Assembly: GCF_011694815.1 (NCBI RefSeq)
Contig: NZ_CP050177.1
Span: forward strand, 3,286,001 to 3,350,000
Direction of reading: 5' to 3'
DNA from: Streptomyces liangshanensis
Lineage (GTDB): Bacteria > Actinomycetota > Actinomycetes > Streptomycetales > Streptomycetaceae
DNA length: 64,000 nucleotides
Shown: positions 1 to 7,441 of the stretch, piece after piece
How positions within the stretch are numbered: the first letter of the stretch is position 1
How the letters are laid out: each line of letters starts with the position of its first letter
Made by a program: the position numbers and the translations under genes
The notes under the pieces: model-generated
Seen by the model: only the letters and a program-made list of their open reading frames with translations
Database searches by the model: none
What the model was told of the DNA's origin: nothing

Positions 1-202
1 GAAAGGGCACGATTACCGACAGTTTGGGCAACTTAGGTCCAGACGAGGTTGAGGCTACACATGGAAAACCGGCCCTCCGGCTTCCGGTGAGGAAGGAGCG
101 CCACGTACGAGATCAACAAAGGACAAGCATCCTTCGCGAAGGTGAACGGGAGGGGTGCGTCGATCGAACTCTCGTCGTACATAGCCGGGTCCGGCCGCGC
201 CC
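1..202. other. Left-edge segment without a recognised gene
   Basis: No convincing gene is visible here. It lies downstream of the minus-strand acyltransferase. A short GC hairpin at 68-88 (ACCGG ... CCGGT) is followed on the minus strand by TTTTCC and could be the terminator of the operon that ends at 203. The stem is short, so this is tentative. The reading frames across the segment are antisense shadows. Confidence 0.4.
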
Positions 203-1342
203 TCAGCCCAGCCAGCGGCGCAGCCGCAGCCGCTCCCACAGGAGGCTGGCCACGAAGGACAGGCCGACGGTCGCCACCGTCAGCGCGGCGAGCAGGGCCG
301 GGGCGTGCAGCCATCCCGCGCGGGCCGTGACCAGGTGCGGGGCGAGGGCCTGGAGGAAGAACAGGTGGACGAGGTACGCGCCGAAGGCCGCGCCGCCGAG
401 CCGGGTCAGGAGGGGCCGCAGCCGCTCGGGCACGGTGAGCCCGTTGAAGGCCATCAGCAGGGCGCCGACGAGGAGCGCCACGAAGGGGCTCGCGTACGGC
501 GACGGGAAGTGGACGTAGTGCTCCTCGGCGACGACGGCGGCCCAGGCGCAGCCGGCGGCTGCGAGCCAGAGCAGGCGGCGCCGGCGGCCGGTCGTCACGG
601 AGCGCGGCACGGTGAGCAGCAGCGCCCCGGCGACCGCGTACACCACCTGGTAGAGGGTGAAGGTCCAGGTGAAGGAGGGCAGTTGGAGGTCGAGGAGCTT
701 GTTCGCGTCGGTGCGCAGGGTCGGCGCGAGCGCGAGGGCCAGCAGCGCGACGCCAGGGCCCCAGGGCCGCTTGCCCGCCCTGATGAGCACCACGGTCGAC
801 AGGAGCAGGATCACCGGCGCGTACGTGTACAGGTACCAGAGGTGGAAGGCGGGCCGTACCGTCCCGAAGAGCGCGTCGAGCGCCAGCGACCGGGTGGGGT
901 CGGGGTTGGTGTCCCGCACCCAGCCCCACAGCAGGTACGCGGCCGTCCACACGGCCATCGGCACCAGGATGCGCGTCAGGCGGGTGCGGACCTGGGCGCC
1001 GTCGCGGGGCGGCGCCCCCGAGAGGACCACCCAGCCGGCCATCGCGAAGAACAGGGGGACGGCGCAGCGGCTGAGCCCGTCGGCCACCACCGCCGTCCAG
1101 TAGACGGGGGAACCGCCTGCCGGGGACCGGCCCACCGCCGTCATGAGCTCCCCGGCGGCGTGGCACACGATGACGCCGACCGAGGCCAGGACGCGGATCA
1201 GGTCGATGTCGTACCGGTGTTCACGCACCCGCGGAACGGCGGGGGTGGTGACCGGCGCGGGGACGGGAGGGGTGGTCGGCAGCAGCCCTGGGTTGTGCAT
1301 CAGGGCACGATACGGTCGCGCCCGGAAACGGGGAGCCGTCAT
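203..1342 (-). CDS. Acyltransferase family 3 integral membrane protein
   Basis: Likely an inner-membrane O-acyltransferase of the acyltransferase-3 (OafA/WecH-like) family, which transfers acyl groups to cell-surface glycans or secreted compounds; the substrate cannot be read from sequence. About 379 residues and mostly hydrophobic, with roughly ten membrane spans. The first helix carries the family pattern (YDIDLIRVLASVGVIVCHA) with conserved Arg and His. The ATG at 1342 is preferred because GGGGAG lies upstream and because an earlier GTG would overlap the preceding gene. It starts 38 bp after the DUF916 gene on the same strand, so it is probably the third gene of a surface-protein operon beginning with the metallophosphatase at 4511. 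The family call is firm; the operon role is inference. Confidence 0.85.
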   Translation of the reverse strand: MTAPRFRARPYRALMHNPGLLPTTPPVPAPVTTPAVPRVREHRYDIDLIRVLASVGVIVCHAAGELMTAVGRSPAGGSPVYWTAVVADGLSRCAVPLFFAMAGWVVLSGAPPRDGAQVRTRLTRILVPMAVWTAAYLLWGWVRDTNPDPTRSLALDALFGTVRPAFHLWYLYTYAPVILLLSTVVLIRAGKRPWGPGVALLALALAPTLRTDANKLLDLQLPSFTWTFTLYQVVYAVAGALLLTVPRSVTTGRRRRLLWLAAAGCAWAAVVAEEHYVHFPSPYASPFVALLVGALLMAFNGLTVPERLRPLLTRLGGAAFGAYLVHLFFLQALAPHLVTARAGWLHAPALLAALTVATVGLSFVASLLWERLRLRRWLG

Positions 1343-1380
1343 CGGGTGAACATCTCCCCAACCCCGCGCGTCCCGCCGTC

Positions 1381-2460
1381 TCACGCCGTCGGGGTGTGCT
1401 GGTCCCGCAGTGCCTGGTCCACCGCTTCCCGTACGCGCGCGTCCTCGCGGGCCCTGCGGCGGGCGCGGGTGCGGCGGGACTGGCGGAACGCGACCGCGGC
1501 GAGGGCGATCAGGGCCACCGCCAGCAGCAGGAGGGGCCAGGGGACCGCCCAGGCCCGGGTGGTGGCGTGGGTCGGCTTCAGGGTGCTGGTGGAGCCCGAC
1601 TCGTCGGTGAGTACGGGGGTCAGGGTCACCGTCGCGGTCAGGCGGACCGCCGAGGGCACGTCACGCACCGGGACCTCGACCTTCCAGGTCTCGCCCGGGA
1701 GCAGTTGCGGCGGGGCGGCGATCCGTGCGGCGTCCGTACGGAACCAGCCGAACGGGCCCGCGATGGAAACCGCCTGACGGGCCGACAGGATCGCGTTGCC
1801 CGTGTTGTGGATCGTGTACGTGACGGTCGCGTCGCCCCGGGTGAAGGGGTTGGCCGGGGTGGTGTGGTCCAGGTGGAGCTTCTCGACCGCGAGTTGAGGC
1901 TTGAGCGTGCCACCGACCCTGAGCTTGACGCGGATTCCCAGGCGTCGGTCGACGTTGATGCCCTCGGCATCGTCCGGCTGCTTGAGGGAGGTGAGGATGC
2001 CGCCCACGTAGTCGCCGGGCGGGGCGTTCTCGGGAATCGAGGCCGTGAAGGGGAGTTGGGCCGACTTGCCGGGCGGGACGGTGACGGTGGCGCGGGCCGC
2101 GTGCACCCAGGCGCCGACGCCGACCGACTTCTTGTCCCGGGTCAGCAGGTCGAGTTGGCCGGTGTCCGTGGTGAACCCGTCGGCCGCGTAGACCGTGAGC
2201 GTGAGGGGGGACTTTCCGTGGTTGGCCACGACCATGGCGTCCTTGAGCTGTCCGCCCGGGTTGACGGCGTAGCTGAAGCTGGACCGGTCGTCGCCGTAGC
2301 TGTTCGCGGCCGTCCTGACCGTCCAGGTCACGTCGCCGTCGGCCGCCGTCGCGGAGCCCGCGGGCAGGACGGCGAGGACGAGCGCGGTGAGGACGAGGCC
2401 CGTGAGCAGGGCGGCGGAGGTGCGGATACGGGTCGCGGTACGGACAACGGGCGCGTGCAT
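1381..2460 (-). CDS. DUF916-type WxL-interacting membrane-anchored surface protein
   Basis: A 359-residue exported protein. It has a signal peptide (residues about 1-40, ending near GSATAADG), a beta-rich DUF916 domain (about 45-165; the stretch VPPGKSAQLPFTASIPENAPPGDYVGG is spread across its core), a second Ig-like domain with NTGNAILSARQ, one C-terminal membrane helix (WPLLLLAVALIALAAVAF) and a basic cytoplasmic tail. In Firmicutes this architecture belongs to WxL-interacting proteins, which bind peptidoglycan and WxL-domain partners. The ATG at 2460 is chosen because the signal peptide starts there. The upstream neighbour ends in a WxL-like domain, so the two probably form a surface complex. 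The domain assignment is by pattern recognition; the partnership is inference. Confidence 0.8.
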   Translation of the reverse strand: MHAPVVRTATRIRTSAALLTGLVLTALVLAVLPAGSATAADGDVTWTVRTAANSYGDDRSSFSYAVNPGGQLKDAMVVANHGKSPLTLTVYAADGFTTDTGQLDLLTRDKKSVGVGAWVHAARATVTVPPGKSAQLPFTASIPENAPPGDYVGGILTSLKQPDDAEGINVDRRLGIRVKLRVGGTLKPQLAVEKLHLDHTTPANPFTRGDATVTYTIHNTGNAILSARQAVSIAGPFGWFRTDAARIAAPPQLLPGETWKVEVPVRDVPSAVRLTATVTLTPVLTDESGSTSTLKPTHATTRAWAVPWPLLLLAVALIALAAVAFRQSRRTRARRRAREDARVREAVDQALRDQHTPTA

Positions 2461-2486
2461 CGTGAGGTTCTCCAGGAACGGGAGGC

Positions 2487-2514
2487 GGGGCAGGCGCCGG
2501 AGCGCGCCTGCCCC
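2487..2514 (-). other. Intergenic hairpin between the metallophosphatase and DUF916 genes
   Basis: A perfect 11-bp inverted repeat (GGGGCAGGCGC, 6-nt loop, GCGCCTGCCCC) fills most of the 74-bp gap. No T-tract follows, so it may be a partial terminator or an mRNA-stabilising hairpin that sets the ratio of the two products. Confidence 0.5.
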
Positions 2515-2534
2515 ACCCCTTGGAACGGGTCCGG

Positions 2535-4511
2535 TCAGCTGCTCAGCGCGGTGATCGTCAGCGTGGCCCGGTAGCCACCCTTCTCGACGCTGTCCGGGAT
2601 CTTCAGGTCGAGGTCGGCGCCCAGCCTCGCCGTACCCCGCGGGTGGCCCTGCGCCGCCGAGCCGAGGCCGCGCGCGACGGACAGGCCCTTGCCGTGGTCG
2701 TCGTACCCGGAAGCCACCGGGTCGCTGGCCTTGGCGCCGGCACCGCCGTCGAGGACCTGCGGCGTCCAACCGAGGTTCGCGCCGGAGAACGTCTTGTCGG
2801 CGTCCTTGAAGTCACTCACGCTGGCCGACACCGACCAGGGCGCGAGCGAGCGGCGGCTGTCCGAGACGAGCAGCGGGTTGATCTTGCCGGCCGCCTCGAA
2901 GTGGTCGCCGTTGCGCTCCTGCGCGGTGCCGAGGTCCACCAGGCCGTTGTAACCGTCGATCGTCCAGCCGAACTCACCGGGTGCGGCCTTCGGCACGTTG
3001 ACCTGGAGCGACTGGCTGTCGCCGTGGTACGGGTGCACGCTGACCTTGTCGACCAGCGAGCCGACGGGCTGGGCGGCGTCCGTGTTGTTGCACCAGGAGC
3101 CGCGCGTGACCGCCGAGTTCGGCGCCGCGCACGTGCCGCTGCGGACGTTCTCGACGACGAGCTTGTCGTTGCGCACCTGCACCTTGACGTAGGTGCGGAC
3201 GTGCTCCTGGTTCTGGACCGAGTTGTACCAGTAGCTGTCCGGGTTCAGCGGGTCGGCGCCGTTGCCGGCCCCGCTCGTCCCGCTGCTGTCCGGCTGCGTG
3301 ATGTCGTAGTACTTCGAGCCCGAGGCCGAGTTGCCCGTGACGTACAGGACACCGCCGGGACCGGGGTACACGTCGGCGGCGCCGGGCTTCTCGGCCGGGT
3401 CCGCCTTCTCACCGTTCTTGATCAGGTAGCTGCGGGAGTAGCTGTGGTCGTGACCCTGGAGCACCAGGTCCACGCCGAGCTTGGAGAACGTGGTCGGGAA
3501 GTCGACACGCCGCGTCTTGTTGTCGCTGTCCTTGGCGTGGTCGGCCGGCGAGTAGATCGAGTGGTGGTACGTGAGCACCTTCCACTTCGCCTCGGAACCG
3601 TGCTTGTTGATGATGTCGGTGACGTACGCGAGGTGCGCCGCGTCACCGCCGCCGCCCTGCGAGGTGGCGTAGCTGTTGCTGTTGAGGTCGATGAACAGCA
3701 CATCCTTGTAGATGTACCAGTAGTCACCGCCGGACGTGTTGGACGCCGGGTTCCCGTTGGAGTAGTACGGGGCCGAGCGGTCCGTGTTCGGCGTCGAGAA
3801 GTGCTGCTCGTACGCCTTGCCGCCGACGTCGTGGTTGCCGATGGTGGCGGCCCACGGGTAGGAGCGGAGCTTGTCGGGCGCCAGGAAGGAGTTCCACTGG
3901 GACTCGTTGTTCGCGGTCTCGACCTGGTCACCGCCCGACACCAGGAGTTCGGCGTTCGGGTTCGCCGCCGTGGCGACGTCCACGGTGTCCTGCCAGCCTG
4001 CCTGGTCCTGCGCCAGGTCGCCGGAGGAGCCGATCTGCGGGTCGCCGAAGAACAGGAAGTCGTAGTCGCCTTCGAAGTCCTGCGTCTTGAAGGAGTACGC
4101 CGCCGACCAGTTGCCCTCGGTGCCGACACGGTACGTGTACGCCGTGTCCTCCTTCAGGCTGGTGATCGTCGCGTGCCGGTTGAACCCGCCGCTGGTGGCG
4201 ATGTTCGCCGCGCCGGTCGCGTCGAAGGTGGCCGCGCCGGCGGGGAACTCGCCGTTGACGAGCTCCGCGGTCGGGGCGACCTGGAGCTTCTGCGCGGTGT
4301 CGGCGGAGGAGTACCACGTCACGGTGCGCTGGGTCTCGTTCGCGCCCACGCCGAGGATGATGCCGGAGAGCGTGGCCGGCTCGGCGGCGGCGACAGGGGA
4401 CGCCATCCCGCTGCCGAGAGCGACGGTCAAGCCCAGGACCGCCGCGGTGACCCCGGTGGCCACGCGGCGCCGCACAAGCCCGGAGGCCTGTGTCGAGGTG
4501 CTCAATTTCAT
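2535..4511 (-). CDS. Secreted purple-acid-phosphatase-like metallophosphoesterase with C-terminal WxL-like domain
   Basis: A 658-residue exported phosphatase. Order of parts: signal peptide (1-43), an N-terminal beta-sandwich like that of purple acid phosphatases (about 45-145), and a calcineurin-type metallophosphatase core (about 147-410). The core has GDPQIG, GGDQVE, GNHD, YHHSIYS and GHDHSYSR as metal ligands for a dinuclear centre. The last 150 residues are beta-rich, with APWSVSASVSDF, GANLGWTPQVL and a final GGYRATLTITALSS. That pattern resembles the WxL domain of Gram-positive surface proteins rather than a catalytic module. It leads a minus-strand operon with the DUF916 gene. A PHO-box-like repeat lies upstream. 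It probably releases phosphate from organic esters at the cell surface. The enzyme class is confident; the WxL assignment is pattern-based. Confidence 0.85.
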   Translation of the reverse strand: MKLSTSTQASGLVRRRVATGVTAAVLGLTVALGSGMASPVAAAEPATLSGIILGVGANETQRTVTWYSSADTAQKLQVAPTAELVNGEFPAGAATFDATGAANIATSGGFNRHATITSLKEDTAYTYRVGTEGNWSAAYSFKTQDFEGDYDFLFFGDPQIGSSGDLAQDQAGWQDTVDVATAANPNAELLVSGGDQVETANNESQWNSFLAPDKLRSYPWAATIGNHDVGGKAYEQHFSTPNTDRSAPYYSNGNPASNTSGGDYWYIYKDVLFIDLNSNSYATSQGGGGDAAHLAYVTDIINKHGSEAKWKVLTYHHSIYSPADHAKDSDNKTRRVDFPTTFSKLGVDLVLQGHDHSYSRSYLIKNGEKADPAEKPGAADVYPGPGGVLYVTGNSASGSKYYDITQPDSSGTSGAGNGADPLNPDSYWYNSVQNQEHVRTYVKVQVRNDKLVVENVRSGTCAAPNSAVTRGSWCNNTDAAQPVGSLVDKVSVHPYHGDSQSLQVNVPKAAPGEFGWTIDGYNGLVDLGTAQERNGDHFEAAGKINPLLVSDSRRSLAPWSVSASVSDFKDADKTFSGANLGWTPQVLDGGAGAKASDPVASGYDDHGKGLSVARGLGSAAQGHPRGTARLGADLDLKIPDSVEKGGYRATLTITALSS

Positions 4512-4573
4512 CGGTTATGTGTTCCTTTATGTGCACGGGGGGGTGCATGTAATGACGTTGTTAAGGTCGCCGC

Positions 4574-4617
4574 ACCGGATGAACCGGCCGAGAATGGGAT
4601 GGTGGAATTGGCTGAAC
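4574..4617 (-). promoter_or_regulatory. Candidate PHO box upstream of the metallophosphatase
   Basis: Read on the minus strand, GTTCAGCCAAT (4617-4607) and GTTCATCCGGT (4584-4574) start exactly 33 nt apart, that is, three 11-nt units. Streptomyces PhoP binds 11-nt direct repeats of the GTTCACC type. The two middle units are degenerate. Position about 60-105 bp before the start codon and the phosphatase product make PhoP control plausible but unproven. Confidence 0.4.
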
Positions 4618-4727
4618 TTCGCCGCTCGTCCGCACAGTTCCCTGACAGCCCACTGCCAGCCCACTGCCAGCTCCCGGCCGGCTCGCTGCCGGTTCCGGCC
4701 GTACGGGAACCCCGCCCCGCCCAGGCC

Positions 4728-5936
4728 TCAGACCCCCAACACCCGCTCCACGCACCAGATCAGGCCCATCGCGGACACCCCCGCCGAGACCGCCCCGGTC
4801 ACCCACAGCCCCGCCCTCGGCGCCCGGTGGCGCAGCAGGGTCAGCAGGGGGAAGACGGCGGCGATGAGGGTCAGCTGGACGACCTCGATGCCGACGTTGA
4901 ACACCAGCAGCGACCACAGCAGCGTCCACGACCACGCCTCGTCGATGCCCAGCGCGCCCGCGAACCCCAGCCCGTGCACCAGGCCGAAGCAGAACACCAC
5001 CCCCAGGCGGGTCCACCCCGCCCGGTCCAGGCTGAAGTGACCGCGCCCCTCCGTCTCCAGGTCGGCGGCGTGCCCGCCCTGCCGCCAGATCCGCCACAGG
5101 TACCAGCCCGCGACCACGGCGATCGACAGCGCGATGACGGGCTCCACGACCCGCGCGGGCACGTCGACCAGACCGAGCGCGGCGAGCAGGAACGTCACCG
5201 AGTGCGCCAGGGTGAAACTGGTCGCCGCGAGCACGATCTCCCGCAGCCGCCGCGACCCGGCGATGAGCGCCAGCAGGAACAGGATGTGGTCGATGCCGGT
5301 CAGCAGGTGCTCGGCGCCGAGGCGGAAGAACTCCCAGAACCGCTCGTACCAGGCCTGCGCCGTCGAGAAGGACGGGTGCGCGGCGTCGAGCGCGGCGCTG
5401 CCCGAGCGGCCGTCGAGGTCGTACGTGACGATCGTCTTCGTCCCGGTGACGTACGACTCGGAGTCGGGGAACAGCCCGGCACGCACCTCGTGCGCGTCGC
5501 CCCGCTCCTGGCAGGTCCAGTCGAGCAGCAGATCGGTGTACGGCGCGCCCTCGTGCCGGCTCATCGTGAAGGGCCCGACCCGGCTCGGCGTGCACGCGTG
5601 GCCCGCCGAGGTGACGGAGAAGCGCCGGGTGACGTACGCGACCGCCGACTTCGCGTGGGCGTTGAGCGCCGCGGCCTGTGCGGCGGTGTCACCGGCGTCG
5701 AACGCCGCCGTGCCCGTACGGAAGAGGGAGTCGTCGTGCTCGAAGTCGGCGGTGGAGACGACGAAGAGGTCGTACTCGAGCTTGAGCGTCGTGCGTATGT
5801 GACCGTCGTCGCCCGCGGCGACACCGACGTACACGGTCGACGAGAAGCCGTGGGCGGAGGCCGGTTGAGCCGTGCCCAGGAATGCGATCAGCGCCGCGGT
5901 GATCCCGATGATGGTGCGGCGCACCCGTCGTGACAT
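4728..5936 (-). CDS. HupE/UreJ-like membrane protein with exported N-terminal domain
   Basis: A 402-residue protein. A signal peptide ends near AQPASAHGF. An outside domain of roughly 180 residues with a Cys pair follows (HACTPSRVG and LLDWTCQERG). Then comes a multi-helix HupE/UreJ_2-type membrane domain from about residue 205, with the family hallmarks LGAEHLLTGIDHILFLLAL, FTLAHSVTFLLA and LVHGLGFAGALG. The histidines in these motifs are conserved across HupE/UreJ proteins, which are linked to nickel or cobalt handling. Proteins with this two-part layout are common in actinobacteria and have no settled function. The upstream 11-nt repeats suggest phosphate control. A cobalt-import role is an alternative, given the cobalamin genes 6 kb away, but nothing in the sequence decides it. 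Confidence 0.75.
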   Translation of the reverse strand: MSRRVRRTIIGITAALIAFLGTAQPASAHGFSSTVYVGVAAGDDGHIRTTLKLEYDLFVVSTADFEHDDSLFRTGTAAFDAGDTAAQAAALNAHAKSAVAYVTRRFSVTSAGHACTPSRVGPFTMSRHEGAPYTDLLLDWTCQERGDAHEVRAGLFPDSESYVTGTKTIVTYDLDGRSGSAALDAAHPSFSTAQAWYERFWEFFRLGAEHLLTGIDHILFLLALIAGSRRLREIVLAATSFTLAHSVTFLLAALGLVDVPARVVEPVIALSIAVVAGWYLWRIWRQGGHAADLETEGRGHFSLDRAGWTRLGVVFCFGLVHGLGFAGALGIDEAWSWTLLWSLLVFNVGIEVVQLTLIAAVFPLLTLLRHRAPRAGLWVTGAVSAGVSAMGLIWCVERVLGV

Positions 5937-5971
5937 GTGACTCCTTCAGGTTGCGTGTGCACGCTCCATGC

Positions 5972-6004
5972 CGGGGGTGAACACGAACCGGCCCGTCGGC
6001 GAAC
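5972..6004 (-). promoter_or_regulatory. Candidate PHO box upstream of the HupE/UreJ-like gene
   Basis: On the minus strand three contiguous 11-nt units read GTTCGCCGACG, GGCCGGTTCGT and GTTCACCCCCG (6004 down to 5972). The outer two match the GTTCACC-type PhoP direct-repeat unit and are exactly 22 nt apart. The site lies 36-68 bp before the start codon, inside the divergent intergenic region shared with the lipoprotein gene at 6109. Confidence 0.5.
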
Positions 6005-6108
6005 CGTGGAAAAACATGCGTGAGAACGACACCTGGGGAGGAAGGGGACAGCGATTCGGACCGCAGGATGGAGGCGCACCATCCGCCACCACTCGGAGGA
6101 CGATCCCC

Positions 6109-6786
6109 TTGCGCCCCCACCTTCGGGCCCTTGCCGCCGGCCTGGCGGCGACCGCCGCGACCGCCGTACTGGCCACCGGATGCGACTCCGGGGACAGTTG
6201 GTCGCGGCCGCACCCCGCACCCACGGCCCTCGGGACGCTCGGCCGGGACTTCGTCGCCGCGCCGCCCGCCCCGGAGGCGACCGTCACTCCGCGGCCCGGC
6301 TCGTGGAACGGCGTCCACCCCTCGAAGCACTACCGGGTGGTGCTGCTCACCACGGGGGACGACCGGCCGACCAAGGCCCTGGTGAAGGCGGTTCAGGAGT
6401 GGGCCGGGGACGAGGACGCCGACCTCAGGACCGTGGTCGCCGACCACCCGTCCGACTACATACCGAGCATCACCCGGGCCATGGACCTGGCCCCGGACCT
6501 GATCGTCAGCGCGGGCAACGGCCTCGTCGACCCCCTCGCGACGGTCACCGCCAACCACCTGTCACAGAAGTTCCTCGTCGTCGGCGCGGAGCTGGCCGAA
6601 CCGACCGGCAACGTCACGGCCGTCGACTGGTCGGGGGCGTCGTTCCGCGGCGAGGGGCTGGGGGCGTCCTCGACGTACGACCCCGCCTCGTTCACCGCGG
6701 CGCGCTGCGCGGCGGCGATCCGGGCGGGGGTCGCGGCGGTGCTCAACGACCTGACGGGGATCGTGATCTGGCTGGACGAGCACTGA
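6109..6786 (+). CDS. BMP-like substrate-binding lipoprotein
   Basis: A 225-residue putative lipoprotein. The TTG at 6109 is chosen because GGAGG lies 8 bp upstream and it begins a clean lipoprotein signal (LRPHLRALAAGLAATAAT, then VLATGC with the lipid-modified Cys about residue 25). The mature part resembles the periplasmic-binding fold of BMP (Bmp/Med) proteins: HYRVVLLTTGDD, then a repeated beta-alpha pattern with LAPDLIVSAGNGLVDPL and KFLVVGAELAEP. It is shorter than typical BMP proteins (over 300 residues), and no permease or ATPase gene is adjacent. It is transcribed divergently from the HupE-like gene. The ligand is unknown. The fold is a moderate-confidence call. Confidence 0.7.
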   Translation: MRPHLRALAAGLAATAATAVLATGCDSGDSWSRPHPAPTALGTLGRDFVAAPPAPEATVTPRPGSWNGVHPSKHYRVVLLTTGDDRPTKALVKAVQEWAGDEDADLRTVVADHPSDYIPSITRAMDLAPDLIVSAGNGLVDPLATVTANHLSQKFLVVGAELAEPTGNVTAVDWSGASFRGEGLGASSTYDPASFTAARCAAAIRAGVAAVLNDLTGIVIWLDEH

Positions 6787-6846
6787 CGAGCGCGCACGGC
6801 ACTCACGAACGCTGACGAGCACCGAGGCGCGGGCCGCGCGGAGGCG

Positions 6847-7422
6847 TCAGCCCCGCTCTCCCGCGGCCGGGCCCCGCGCCCCGAACACCGGCGGCTCCAG
6901 CAGGTCCAGCGCCTCCTCCCAGCGGAAGGCGTCCTCCGCCCCGCTCGCCCCGGCGGGATGCGGCGCGGGCCCGCCGACCAGCACCCCCATCCCCCGCAGC
7001 CGGTCCAGGCTCCGGGCGTACGCCGGGTGGGCGGCCAGATCCGCGTTCAGGTACGGCAGTACGGCCGTCGGCACGCCCGCCCCGTACGCCTCGCACAACG
7101 TGCCCAGCGCCAGCGTGTCCGCGACGCCCGCTGCCCACTTGTTGACCGTGTTGAACGTGGCCGGCGCCACCGCGATCGCGTCCGGCGGCGGCAGCGGGCG
7201 CGGTTCGCCCGGACGCCGCCACGCCGAGCGCACCGGGAAACCGGTCCGCGCCACGACCGCGTCCGCGTCGAGGAAGCCGAGCCCCTGCGGGCTCGCGATC
7301 ACCCCGACCGCCCAGCCGCGCGCGTGCGCGGCGCCGATCAACGTACCCACCCCGCCCGCGACGCCCGCCGCGCAGACGACGACGTACAGGAACGGCTTGG
7401 GCTTTCCGGACCGAACAGTCAT
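6847..7422 (-). CDS. Flavoprotein (HFCD-type, PPC-decarboxylase-like)
   Basis: About 191 residues with the flavoprotein fold of homo-oligomeric flavin-containing Cys decarboxylases. A glycine-rich N-terminus (LYVVVCAAGVAGGVGTLIGAA) is followed by IAVAPATFNTVNKWAAGVAD, which resembles the APAT/NT(I/V)NK region contacting the flavin phosphate, and by VPTAVLPYLNADLAAHPAY. Members decarboxylate C-terminal cysteines or bind FMN without known activity. No peptide substrate gene is nearby, so the role is open. The ATG at 7422 is preferred over an immediately preceding TTG. It lies 19 bp after the mannosyltransferase gene on the same strand and is probably cotranscribed with it. Confidence 0.8.
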   Translation of the reverse strand: MTVRSGKPKPFLYVVVCAAGVAGGVGTLIGAAHARGWAVGVIASPQGLGFLDADAVVARTGFPVRSAWRRPGEPRPLPPPDAIAVAPATFNTVNKWAAGVADTLALGTLCEAYGAGVPTAVLPYLNADLAAHPAYARSLDRLRGMGVLVGGPAPHPAGASGAEDAFRWEEALDLLEPPVFGARGPAAGERG

Positions 7423-7441
7423 CAACGCTCCGAAGTGTCGG

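Noticed and set aside
2520..5933. Very long open frame on the plus strand (over 1100 codons)
   Set aside because: Antisense to the metallophosphatase and HupE-like genes, Arg/Val/Gly-rich with no motifs; a high-GC shadow frame.
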